13,438 bases of DNA from an uncultured Collinsella sp. GTDB taxonomy: Bacteria; Actinomycetota; Coriobacteriia; Coriobacteriales; Coriobacteriaceae. Both the position numbers and the translations under genes were made by a program. How positions within the stretch are numbered: the stretch's first letter is position 1; every line of letters begins with the position of its first letter. The DNA lies in the NCBI GenBank assembly GCA_900757235.1, contig CAAENB010000085.1, positions 1 to 13,438 of the forward strand, in the 5' to 3' direction. This document shows, piece after piece, positions 6,076 through 12,166 of this stretch. Below the pieces are notes generated by a model. That model was not told where the DNA came from and searched no databases. It saw only the letters and a program-made list of their open reading frames with translations.

Positions 6076-7863
6076 ATGAGCCAGACCCGTCCCATCGACG
6101 AGCATTCCATGCACACCCGTACCTGCGGCGAGCTTCGCAGCGAGAACGTGGGCGAAGAGGTCACCCTCACCGGTTGGGTGAGCCGTCGCCGCGACCACGG
6201 CGGCCTTATCTTCTGCGACCTTCGCGACCGCGAGGGTATCACGCAGCTCACCTTCGACCCCGAGCACTCCGACGGCGACGCCTTTAAGATCGCCGAGACC
6301 ATGCGTCCCGAGTGGCCCATCAAGATCCACGGCGTCGTGCGCGCCCGTGGCGAGGAGACCACCAACACCAAGCTCGCGACCGGCGAGATCGAGGTCCTGA
6401 CCGACCACGCCGAGGTGCTCAACACGTCCGTCACCCCGCCGTTCCAGATCGAGGACGGCATCGAGACCAGCGAGGACACCCGCCTGCGTTATCGCTATCT
6501 GGACCTCCGTCGTCCCGAGATGATGGCCAACCTCAAGCTGCGCTCCGACTTTACCTTTGCCATTCGCGAGGCGCTGCACAACCGTGAGTTCATGGAGGTC
6601 GAGACGCCCTCCCTGTTCAAGTCCACGCCCGAGGGCGCCCGCGACTTCATCGTCCCCAGCCGCATCCAGCCGGGCAACTTCTACGCTCTGCCGCAGTCCC
6701 CGCAGCTCCTGAAGCAGCTGCTTATGGTCGGTGGCGTCGAGCGCTACTACCAGGTCGCCAAGTGCTTCCGCGACGAGGACTTGCGTGCCGACCGTCAGCC
6801 CGAGTTCACCCAGGTCGATATCGAGATGTCCTTCGTGGACCAGAACGACGTCATGAGCGCGCTCGAAGAGGTCCTGGCCGACGCCTTCGGCCGCATGGGT
6901 GTCGAGATGCCCACGCCGCTGCGCCGCATGGACTATTGGGAGGCCATGGACACCTATGGCTCCGACAAGCCCGATACTCGCTACGGCATGCACCTGGTCG
7001 ACCTGACCGACATCTTTGCCAACTCCAAGTTCAAGGTCTTTGCGACTGCTGCAAACGAGGAGGGCTCTGTCGTCAAGGCCATCAACGCCAAGGGTGCCGG
7101 TGTCTGGGCTCGCGCCAAGATCGACAAGCTCGCCGGCGTGGCCTCCACGTTTGGCGCCAAGGGCCTTGCCTGGATCGCCTTCCGCGAGGACGGCTCCATC
7201 AACAGCCCCATCGTCAAGTTCTTCTCGGACGAGGAGATGGCTGCCCTGCGCGAGCGCATGGACGTCGAGCCCGGCGACCTTGTGATGTTCGCCGCCGGCC
7301 CGCGCCTGCTCTCCGACGAGATCCTGGGCGGCATGCGTTCCCACATGGCCAATGCGCTCGAGGTCAAGCGCGAGGGCCACGACTTCCTGTGGGTCATCAA
7401 CTTCCCGCTGTTCCACTGGGACGAGGATCGCAAGGCCTATGCTGCCGAGCACCAGCCCTTTACCCTGCCGACCGAGACCGACATCGCCAAGATCGAGGCC
7501 GACCCGCTGGCAGCCGGTTCCTGCACCTACGACTTTGTCATGGACGGCTTTGAGGCCGGCGGCGGCGGTATGCGTATCCACAACGCCGAAATGCAGATGT
7601 CCATGCTCAAGCTCCTGGGCTTTACCGAGGAGCGCGCCGAGTCGCAGTTCGGCTTCCTCATGGAGGCTCTCAAGTTTGGTGCGCCCCCGATGGGCGGCTT
7701 CGCCCTGGGCCTGGACCGCGTGTGCATGCTGCTCACCGGCTCCGACTCCATCCGCGACGTCATGGCGTTCCCCAAGACGGCCAGCGGCTCCGATCTCATG
7801 TCGGGCGCCCCGAGTGCCGTTAGTGGCGCCCAGCTCAAGGACGTCAGCCTGCGCTTGATGTAG
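6076..7863 (+). CDS. aspS: Aspartyl-tRNA synthetase
   Basis: Charges tRNA(Asp) with aspartate; a class II synthetase of bacterial type, 595 aa, the usual length. Residues 31-115 form the OB-fold anticodon-binding domain (LTGWVSRRRDHGG, LRDREG). Motif 2 is FRDEDLRADRQPEF (231-244), the bacterial-specific insertion domain runs from about 290 to 420, and motif 3 is GFALGLDRV (541-549). His41 in RRRDHGG sits where E. coli AspRS has Leu and where non-discriminating enzymes, which also make Asp-tRNA(Asn), tend to have His; this comes from memory. A strong AAAGGAGG (6059-6066) lies 9 nt before the ATG. The 5' region is GC-rich; TAAGAT at 5965-5970 is a possible -10, but no matching -35 is evident. 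Codon use is highly biased, as in a highly expressed gene. Confidence 0.97.
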   Translation: MSQTRPIDEHSMHTRTCGELRSENVGEEVTLTGWVSRRRDHGGLIFCDLRDREGITQLTFDPEHSDGDAFKIAETMRPEWPIKIHGVVRARGEETTNTKLATGEIEVLTDHAEVLNTSVTPPFQIEDGIETSEDTRLRYRYLDLRRPEMMANLKLRSDFTFAIREALHNREFMEVETPSLFKSTPEGARDFIVPSRIQPGNFYALPQSPQLLKQLLMVGGVERYYQVAKCFRDEDLRADRQPEFTQVDIEMSFVDQNDVMSALEEVLADAFGRMGVEMPTPLRRMDYWEAMDTYGSDKPDTRYGMHLVDLTDIFANSKFKVFATAANEEGSVVKAINAKGAGVWARAKIDKLAGVASTFGAKGLAWIAFREDGSINSPIVKFFSDEEMAALRERMDVEPGDLVMFAAGPRLLSDEILGGMRSHMANALEVKREGHDFLWVINFPLFHWDEDRKAYAAEHQPFTLPTETDIAKIEADPLAAGSCTYDFVMDGFEAGGGGMRIHNAEMQMSMLKLLGFTEERAESQFGFLMEALKFGAPPMGGFALGLDRVCMLLTGSDSIRDVMAFPKTASGSDLMSGAPSAVSGAQLKDVSLRLM

Positions 7864-7886
7864 GCGAGCGGCTACATATTGCTTGC

Positions 7887-7921
7887 AACGAGGGAAGGAC
7901 GCGCTACTTCCCTCGTTTTTT
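7887..7921 (+). terminator. Intrinsic terminator of aspS
   Basis: A perfect 11-bp stem, AACGAGGGAAG (7887-7897) with CTTCCCTCGTT (7907-7917), a 9-nt loop and a T run to 7921. It begins 23 nt after the aspS stop codon. Confidence 0.9.
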
Positions 7922-7960
7922 ATGCGCCGAGGTTGTGAGGGCATAGGGTGACTGGGCGTC

Positions 7961-8133
7961 GCGGAAAGTGCGTCCCGGAATCTGCGTCCGGAATGGGATG
8001 AGCTTTCCGCTAGGGTTGTTCCGCGGAAACTACGACCCGGAATTTGCACTCAGAGCGGGCCCCAGTTTCCCAAACAGGGCTCTTTGGGAAACTGGGGCCC
8101 AGAATCCAGCCAAATAATGGGACGCGCTTTCCG
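7961..8133. repeat. Three adjacent ~47-bp repeat units with GGAAA/TTTCC ends
   Basis: Unit 1 is 7961-8010, unit 2 is 8025-8070 and unit 3 is 8087-8133. Each starts with GGAAA and ends with TTTCC, so each has inverted ends (GCGGAAAG/CTTTCCGC in unit 1, GGAAACT/AGTTTCC in unit 2). Inside, CCCGGAAT or CCCAGAAT recurs about 12 nt from the start, and AATGGGA then GCTTTCCG recurs near the end of units 1 and 3. Those two align over 47 nt without gaps. The array fills most of the aspS-HPr spacer (7922-8230), which holds no gene. Confidence 0.75.
8057..8100. repeat. Perfect 18-bp inverted repeat bridging two repeat units
   Basis: 8057-8074 and 8083-8100 are perfectly complementary (GGGCCCCAGTTTCCCAAA and its complement) around an 8-nt loop. 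The left arm is the end of repeat unit 2 and the right arm is the start of unit 3. There is no T run after either arm, so a standard terminator is unlikely. Confidence 0.8.
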
Positions 8134-8170
8134 GTCGAGCTTCTGGCGGGCTTCGACAAGCATCTAACGC

Positions 8171-8176
8171 TACAAT
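8171..8176 (+). promoter_or_regulatory. Possible -10 box for the HPr-like gene
   Basis: TACAAT matches the -10 consensus at 5 of 6 positions and lies 55 nt before the chosen start codon. The nearest -35-like hexamer, TCGACA (8153-8158), is only 12 nt away, which is too close for a normal spacer. Confidence 0.35.
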
Positions 8177-8230
8177 AACTACCACGTGGCTGGGTTTGCC
8201 GGCCGAATGTGCGATGCCGTGGGAGGGGAC

Positions 8231-8479
8231 ATGGTCGAGTTTACAAAGACGATTAAAGATCCGTTGGGACTACATGCCCGCCCGGTTGCGCTGCTCTACG
8301 ACATCATTGCCAAGCATCGTAGCGACGTGTCGGTTAGCATCGGCGACCGCCATACCGACGGCCGTGATGTGATGGGGCTCATGGCGCTTTACGGCGAGTG
8401 CGGCGAGGACATCGTCTTTCGCGTTTCGGGCGTGGATGAGGCCTCGTGTGTCACGTCGATCAGAAACCTCTCGCTCTAA
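8231..8479 (+). CDS. HPr-like phosphocarrier protein with Asp at position 46
   Basis: An 82-aa HPr-family protein, near the family's usual 85-90 aa. HPr passes phosphate from enzyme I to sugar-specific IIA proteins of the phosphotransferase system. The active-site motif GLHARPV places the catalytic His exactly at residue 15. The second family motif reads GRDVMGLMAL where many Gram-positive HPr proteins have KSIMGVMSL, so residue 46, the regulatory serine phosphorylated by HPr kinase, is Asp. The ATG at 8231 is chosen because GGGAGG (8221-8226) lies just upstream; a GTG at 8186 in the same frame adds 15 atypical residues. The gene stands alone, with no enzyme I gene beside it and terminators behind it. 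It may be the general HPr or a specialised regulatory paralogue. Confidence 0.88.
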   Translation: MVEFTKTIKDPLGLHARPVALLYDIIAKHRSDVSVSIGDRHTDGRDVMGLMALYGECGEDIVFRVSGVDEASCVTSIRNLSL

Positions 8480-8483
8480 ACGC

Positions 8484-8551
8484 AACAAGGGACTGCGGAC
8501 AGTCCCTTTGTCACATCTCTGGGAGGCGCTCTTTGCGGCGCCTCTTTTGTT
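8484..8551 (+). terminator. Two hairpins, the second an intrinsic terminator, after the HPr-like gene
   Basis: First hairpin: AAGGGACTG (8487-8495) with CAGTCCCTT (8500-8508), loop CGGA. Second hairpin: GAGGCGC (8523-8529) with GCGCCTC (8538-8544), an 8-nt loop, then TTTTGTTT. The second has terminator form. Confidence 0.8.
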
Positions 8552-8558
8552 TCATATG

Positions 8559-8594
8559 GGAAACTTTTCCGAAAACTGAATAGGGACCCTTTCC
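8559..8594. repeat. Degenerate fourth copy of the GGAAA/TTTCC repeat
   Basis: Begins GGAAAC (8559-8564) and ends GAATAGGGACCCTTTCC (8578-8594), matching the first and last parts of the units at 7961-8133 (GGAATGGGA...GCTTTCC), but about 11 nt shorter. It lies directly before the feoA inverted repeat. Confidence 0.45.
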
Positions 8595-8595
8595 A

Positions 8596-8649
8596 AAAAG
8601 TTAACCACGTGCTAGTTTACTGTAGCGAACATAGACGTGGTTAACTTTT
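8596..8649. promoter_or_regulatory. Perfect 15-bp inverted repeat in the feoA upstream region
   Basis: AAAAGTTAACCACGT (8596-8610) and ACGTGGTTAACTTTT (8635-8649) are perfect complements separated by 24 bp, ending 43 nt before the feoA start codon. It is AT-rich at its outer ends and has no T run placed as in a terminator, apart from the final TTTT. A metal-sensing repressor site or a structured leader are both possible. The GTTAACC half is reminiscent of DtxR/MntR-type boxes. Confidence 0.6.
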
Positions 8650-8692
8650 GCTGCGTCGATGTTGAGGACGAACTGACGTTAGGAGCACACTC

Positions 8693-8935
8693 ATGTCTTG
8701 CGGACCGCAGATGCCGGCCATGCCGCTTTCGATGGTGAAAGCGGGCGAAACCGTGCACGTGTCTCGTGTAAAGGGCAATGAGGACATGAAGCACCACCTC
8801 AAGGACCTCGGCTTTGTCGAGGGCAGTGAGGTTCACGTGGTGAGTTCGAGTGGCGCCAATATCATCGTCACCGTGCTGGGCGCACGCTTTGGTATCGATA
8901 CCAAGGTCGCCATGCACATCATGACCGTCGGTTAG
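8693..8935 (+). CDS. feoA: FeoA domain protein (first copy)
   Basis: An 80-aa SH3-like FeoA protein, a small cytoplasmic partner of the FeoB iron transporter. The core family pattern is present: a KAGETVHVSRVKG strand region, MKHHLKDLGFVEGSEVHVV, and a closing stretch LGARFGIDTKVAMHIMTV. The N-terminus adds about 13 residues (MSCGPQMPAMPLS). AGGAG (8681-8685) lies 7 nt before the ATG. It is the first gene of the feo cluster, 39 nt before a second feoA. The two FeoA proteins are only distantly alike, so they are probably old paralogues with separate roles rather than a recent duplication. Confidence 0.92.
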   Translation: MSCGPQMPAMPLSMVKAGETVHVSRVKGNEDMKHHLKDLGFVEGSEVHVVSSSGANIIVTVLGARFGIDTKVAMHIMTVG

Positions 8936-8974
8936 TTCGCAGCATTTCATAAAAGCTGAAAGGGGGAAAAGAAT

Positions 8975-9196
8975 ATGAAGACGTTGGGTGACGTTAAGGT
9001 GGGCGAGAGCTCTACCATCGTCAAGCTTCACGGCGAGGGCGCGCTTCGCCGTCACCTTATGGACCTGGGCCTCATCAAGGGCACTTCGTTCAAGGTCGTT
9101 AAGGTTGCACCGCTCGGTGATCCGGTCGAGATCAACGTGCGCGGCTACGAGCTTTCCATCCGCAAGGAGGAGGCTGCCGTCGTCGAGGTCCAGTAA
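8975..9196 (+). CDS. feoA: FeoA domain protein (second copy)
   Basis: A 73-aa FeoA protein, predicted to bind FeoB and aid ferrous iron uptake. The sequence shows the standard order: TLGDVKVGESSTIVKL, LRRHLMDLGLIKGTSFKVVKVAPLGDP in overlapping blocks, then VRGYELSIRKEEAAVVEV. This matches the FeoA consensus more closely than the first copy, including the APLGDP and RGYELSLR-like motifs. AAGGGGG precedes the ATG. feoB follows after 123 nt, a long gap for a co-transcribed pair, and that gap holds an inverted repeat and a hairpin. Confidence 0.93.
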   Translation: MKTLGDVKVGESSTIVKLHGEGALRRHLMDLGLIKGTSFKVVKVAPLGDPVEINVRGYELSIRKEEAAVVEVQ

Positions 9197-9223
9197 GGGC
9201 CCGCGGCAACTATTTATGCAGAT

Positions 9224-9245
9224 AAAGTTAGGTTTTTCTAACTTA
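9224..9245. promoter_or_regulatory. Short palindrome before feoB, candidate metal-regulator site
   Basis: AAGTTAG (9225-9231) and CTAACTT (9238-9244) are perfect 7-bp complements around GTTTTT. The TTAGG...CTAA arrangement resembles DtxR/IdeR-type iron boxes, though only loosely. It lies 75 nt before the feoB start. A further hairpin, 9274-9281 with 9292-9299 (8 bp with one wobble pair), lies in the same leader and has no T run. Confidence 0.5.
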
Positions 9246-9319
9246 AACTTGCAATGTTGAAGCACATTATCCAGCCCGTGCGGAGAAAGCAGCGCGGGCA
9301 CACAAGGAAGAAGGATTGA

Positions 9320-11647
9320 ATGGCGGATTCTCAGATCCATGTCGCGCTGGCGGGTAACCCCAACTGCGGCAAGACCACGCTTTTCAACCTGATCACCGGC
9401 GCCAACGGCTACGTTGGCAACTGGCCCGGCGTCACGGTTGAGAAAAAGGAAGCCAAGCTCCTGAGTGACAAGAACGTCACGATTACGGACCTCCCCGGCA
9501 TCTACTCGCTTTCCCCCTACAGCCCCGAGGAGCAGTGCTCGCGCGACTACCTCATGAGCGGCGAGCCCGATGTCGTTGTCCAGGTGGTCGATGCCACCAA
9601 CCTCGAGCGTAACCTGTACCTGGCGCTTCAGGTTATCGAGACCGGCCTGCCCGTGGTCGTCGCCCTCAACATGGCCGACCTGGTCGAGAAGAACGGCGAT
9701 AAGATCGACACGGACAAGCTTTCCAAGAAGCTCGGCTGCCCGGTCATGATGATCTCGGCCCTTAAGAACAAGGGTATCAACGAGCTGTTCGAGCAGGTCA
9801 AGAAGTCCGCTGCTTCCAAGGGCCAGGTGCCGGAGCACAAGTTCGATTCTTCTATCGAGGACGTTCTGACCCACATCGAGAATAACCTGCCGGCGAGCGT
9901 TTCCGCCAACAAGCGTCGCTACTACGCTGTCAAGCTGTTTGAGCGCGATGCGGACGCCTGCAAGCTCATCAACCTTACCAAGGAGAAGGCCGATCGCGTT
10001 GAGCAGCTGGTCGCCCAGTGCGAGCAGGATTGCGACGACGATGCCGAGTCCATCATCACCGGCGAGCGCTATGGCGTCATTGCCCACATCATCGACGAGT
10101 GCCTCACCAAGGCTCCGGCCAAGATGAGCACCTCCGAGAAGATCGACCGCGTGGTTACCAACCGTATCCTGGGCCTGCCGATCTTCGTGGTCATCATGTT
10201 CTGCGTGTACTACATTGCCGTTTCCACCCTGGGCGGCACGGTGACCGACTTTACCAACGACCAGCTCTTCGGTACTGACGGTTGGTACGTACTCGGTCAG
10301 GGTCGCGACGCCTACGACGCAGCTGTTGAGGCTGCGGGCGACAACGCCGACTCGGTCGACCCGGCGCAGTACGGCCCCTATGTCCCGGGTATCACCACCG
10401 CGGTGCACGATGCCCTCGTGGCGGGCGGTACCGAGGACGGTGGTCTGGTCGATTCGCTCGTCTGCGACGGCATCGTGGCTGGCATCGGCGCCATCATGGG
10501 CTTCGTCCCGCAGATGTTCCTGCTCTTTGTGATGCTGTCTTTCTTGGAGGACTGCGGTTACATGGCCCGCGTCGCCTTCATCATGGACCGCGTGTTCCGC
10601 CGCTTTGGCCTGTCCGGTAAGTCCTTTATCCCCATGCTCGTGTCCTCGGGCTGCGGCGTCCCCGGCGTCATGGCCACCAAGACCATCGAGAACGAGAAGG
10701 ACCGCCGCATGACGGTCATGACCACCACGTTCATCCCTTGCGGCGCCAAGCTGCCGATCATCGCCCTGCTCATGGGTTCCATCATTGGCGACTCTTCTAC
10801 CACCGCTGCGTGGATCAGCCCGCTCTTCTACTTCCTGGGCGTCTTTGCCGTCATTGCCTCGGGCCTCATGCTCAAGAAGACCAAGCTCTTCGCCGGCCGC
10901 CCGACGCCGTTTGTTATGGAGCTTCCTGCCTACCACTTCCCGGCGATCCGCTCTTGGGCGCTGCACGTGTGGGAGCGCTGCTTCGCCTTTATCAAGAAGG
11001 CCGGCACGGTCATCTTTGCGTCCACCGTCGTCGTTTGGTTCCTCTCCAACTTTGGTAGCTACAACGGCGCCTTTGGCTACCTGCCTTCCATGGAGGGCAT
11101 CCCCGAGGAGTTCATGGACTACTCTGTGCTTGCCATGCTCGGCAACCTGGTCGCTTGGATCTTCGCCCCGCTCGGCTTTAGCACCTGGCAGGCAACTGCG
11201 CTGACTGTCTCTGGCCTTGTCGCTAAGGAGAACGTCGTCGCCACCGCCGGCTCGCTGCTGTCGGTTGCTGACGCCTCCGAGACCGACCCGAGCCTGTGGA
11301 CCGCGTTCGCCGGCATGTTCCCGACTATGGGCGCTTGCGTTGCCTTTGGCGCCTTTAACCTGCTGTGCGCCCCGTGCTTTGCCGCCATGGGCACTATCCG
11401 CAATCAGATGGACTCCGGCAAGTGGACCGCGATTGCCATCGGCTACGAGTGCGCCTTCGCTTGGGTCATCGGCCTGTTCATCAACCAGTTCTACAACCTG
11501 CTTGTCCTTGGCCAGTTTGGTATTTGGACGGTTGTAGCCATTGTGCTGCTGGTTGCGATGCTCTTCCAGATCTTCCGTCCCATGCCTAAGCACGCTTGGA
11601 CCGACGAGGACGAGACCAACACCGCTTCCGCCGCAGTTTCCGCTTAA
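9320..11647 (+). CDS. feoB: Ferrous iron transport protein FeoB
   Basis: The Fe2+ transporter of the cytoplasmic membrane, 775 aa. The N-terminal G domain has G1 GNPNCGKT (12-19), the switch region VGNWPGVT with Thr39, G3 DLPG (57-60), G4 NMAD (117-120) and G5 SAL (146-148). A helical spacer domain follows to about 275. The membrane part has the two Gate regions, with conserved cysteines in SSGCGVPGVMATK (442-454) and FIPCGAKLP (471-479), then SLVAKEN-like SGLVAKENVV (631-640). The loop between the first two membrane helices (about 303-385) is longer than in E. coli FeoB by some 35 residues. AAGGAAGAAGGA precedes the ATG. The C-terminus is hydrophilic and not Cys-rich; a separate Cys-rich gene follows the terminator. 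Confidence 0.97.
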   Translation: MADSQIHVALAGNPNCGKTTLFNLITGANGYVGNWPGVTVEKKEAKLLSDKNVTITDLPGIYSLSPYSPEEQCSRDYLMSGEPDVVVQVVDATNLERNLYLALQVIETGLPVVVALNMADLVEKNGDKIDTDKLSKKLGCPVMMISALKNKGINELFEQVKKSAASKGQVPEHKFDSSIEDVLTHIENNLPASVSANKRRYYAVKLFERDADACKLINLTKEKADRVEQLVAQCEQDCDDDAESIITGERYGVIAHIIDECLTKAPAKMSTSEKIDRVVTNRILGLPIFVVIMFCVYYIAVSTLGGTVTDFTNDQLFGTDGWYVLGQGRDAYDAAVEAAGDNADSVDPAQYGPYVPGITTAVHDALVAGGTEDGGLVDSLVCDGIVAGIGAIMGFVPQMFLLFVMLSFLEDCGYMARVAFIMDRVFRRFGLSGKSFIPMLVSSGCGVPGVMATKTIENEKDRRMTVMTTTFIPCGAKLPIIALLMGSIIGDSSTTAAWISPLFYFLGVFAVIASGLMLKKTKLFAGRPTPFVMELPAYHFPAIRSWALHVWERCFAFIKKAGTVIFASTVVVWFLSNFGSYNGAFGYLPSMEGIPEEFMDYSVLAMLGNLVAWIFAPLGFSTWQATALTVSGLVAKENVVATAGSLLSVADASETDPSLWTAFAGMFPTMGACVAFGAFNLLCAPCFAAMGTIRNQMDSGKWTAIAIGYECAFAWVIGLFINQFYNLLVLGQFGIWTVVAIVLLVAMLFQIFRPMPKHAWTDEDETNTASAAVSA

Positions 11648-11676
11648 GTCCGAATAAGGATCAGCCCCTTTCCGCG

Positions 11677-11709
11677 AGCCCGGGTGTCCCAGCGACACTC
11701 GGGCTTTTT
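11677..11709 (+). terminator. Intrinsic terminator of feoB
   Basis: A 12-bp stem with one G-T wobble, AGCCCGGGTGTC (11677-11688) and GACACTCGGGCT (11694-11705), a 5-nt loop and five T's. It lies 30 nt after the feoB stop codon. Confidence 0.9.
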
Positions 11710-11745
11710 GGTGGGGGAGATGTGGCGTTTCCGCAGATAAAACCG

Positions 11746-11772
11746 ACCAAAATAAACCTGTCCCTTTTTGGT
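11746..11772. repeat. Short inverted repeat ACCAAAA/TTTTGGT
   Basis: ACCAAAA (11746-11752) and TTTTGGT (11766-11772) are complementary across 13 nt. It lies between the feoB terminator and the small Cys-rich gene. It could be a regulator site or part of an intergenic repeat; I cannot say which. Confidence 0.3.
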
Positions 11773-11822
11773 AGGTGGAGAATGGGGTAAAGTAAGTGGT
11801 GGCTAACTAGAGGAGGCTTGCT

Positions 11823-12023
11823 ATGGCACCTATCGATATTGTTGTACTGGCTGTTATCGGCATCGCGTTTGTCGCCGTGTGCGTGCGCATTTATCGCAAG
11901 GGCACCTGCGCCGACTGCGCTCAAGGTGGCGTTTGCACGGGACATTGCTCCAACAAAAAGACTTGCGCCGCACTTAAGGGCGTGGACAAAATTGCCGAAG
12001 ACTTGGGCCGCGGTATCAAGTAA
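11823..12023 (+). CDS. FeoB-associated Cys-rich membrane protein
   Basis: A 66-aa protein with one N-terminal membrane helix (about residues 5-22), a short basic stretch RIYRKG, and a Cys-rich tail CADCAQGGVCTGHCSNKKTC with Cys at 29, 32, 38, 42 and 48; Cys20 lies in the helix. This arrangement matches the small Cys-rich proteins often encoded after feoB in Firmicutes and Actinobacteria, whose tail may bind iron or a redox cofactor; their function is not settled. GAGGAGG lies about 7 nt before the ATG. It is separated from feoB by a terminator, so it probably has its own promoter or depends on read-through. Confidence 0.88.
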   Translation: MAPIDIVVLAVIGIAFVAVCVRIYRKGTCADCAQGGVCTGHCSNKKTCAALKGVDKIAEDLGRGIK

Positions 12024-12035
12024 GGTCCGTCATCC

Positions 12036-12070
12036 AAGCGCCTCGCGAGCATCCGTTCGCGGGGCGCTTT
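12036..12070 (+). terminator. Terminator after the Cys-rich gene
   Basis: An 11-bp stem with one G-T wobble, GCGCCTCGCGA (12038-12048) and TCGCGGGGCGC (12057-12067), 8-nt loop, extended by flanking AA/TT. The T run is short (TTT), so termination may be partial. Confidence 0.75.
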
Positions 12071-12113
12071 GCACATTTGGGGGAGAGCGCGGCGAGTTGA
12101 AGAGTGATTTTGG

Positions 12114-12125
12114 GGTATCGTTACC
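12114..12125. promoter_or_regulatory. Candidate LacI-type operator
   Basis: GGTATCGTTACC is a 12-bp near-palindrome centred on CG (one mismatch pair), the form typical of LacI/PurR family operators. It lies 41 nt before the start of the LacI-family gene, so autoregulation is plausible. TTACCT (12121-12126) and TTATCT (12145-12150), 18 nt apart, are a weak promoter candidate overlapping it. Confidence 0.4.
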
Positions 12126-12166
12126 TGTACTGTTAATTGGCAACTTATCTATAACGGAGTAACCCC

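Noticed and set aside
5932..8049. A 705-codon open frame on the - strand across aspS
   Set aside because: Antisense shadow of aspS with no domain; composition is explained by codon bias of the real gene.
8612..11698. A 1028-codon open frame on the - strand across the feo genes
   Set aside because: It is antisense to feoA, feoA and feoB, which all have clear family motifs. Strong third-position GC bias leaves the complementary frame free of stops, and its translation shows no recognisable domain.
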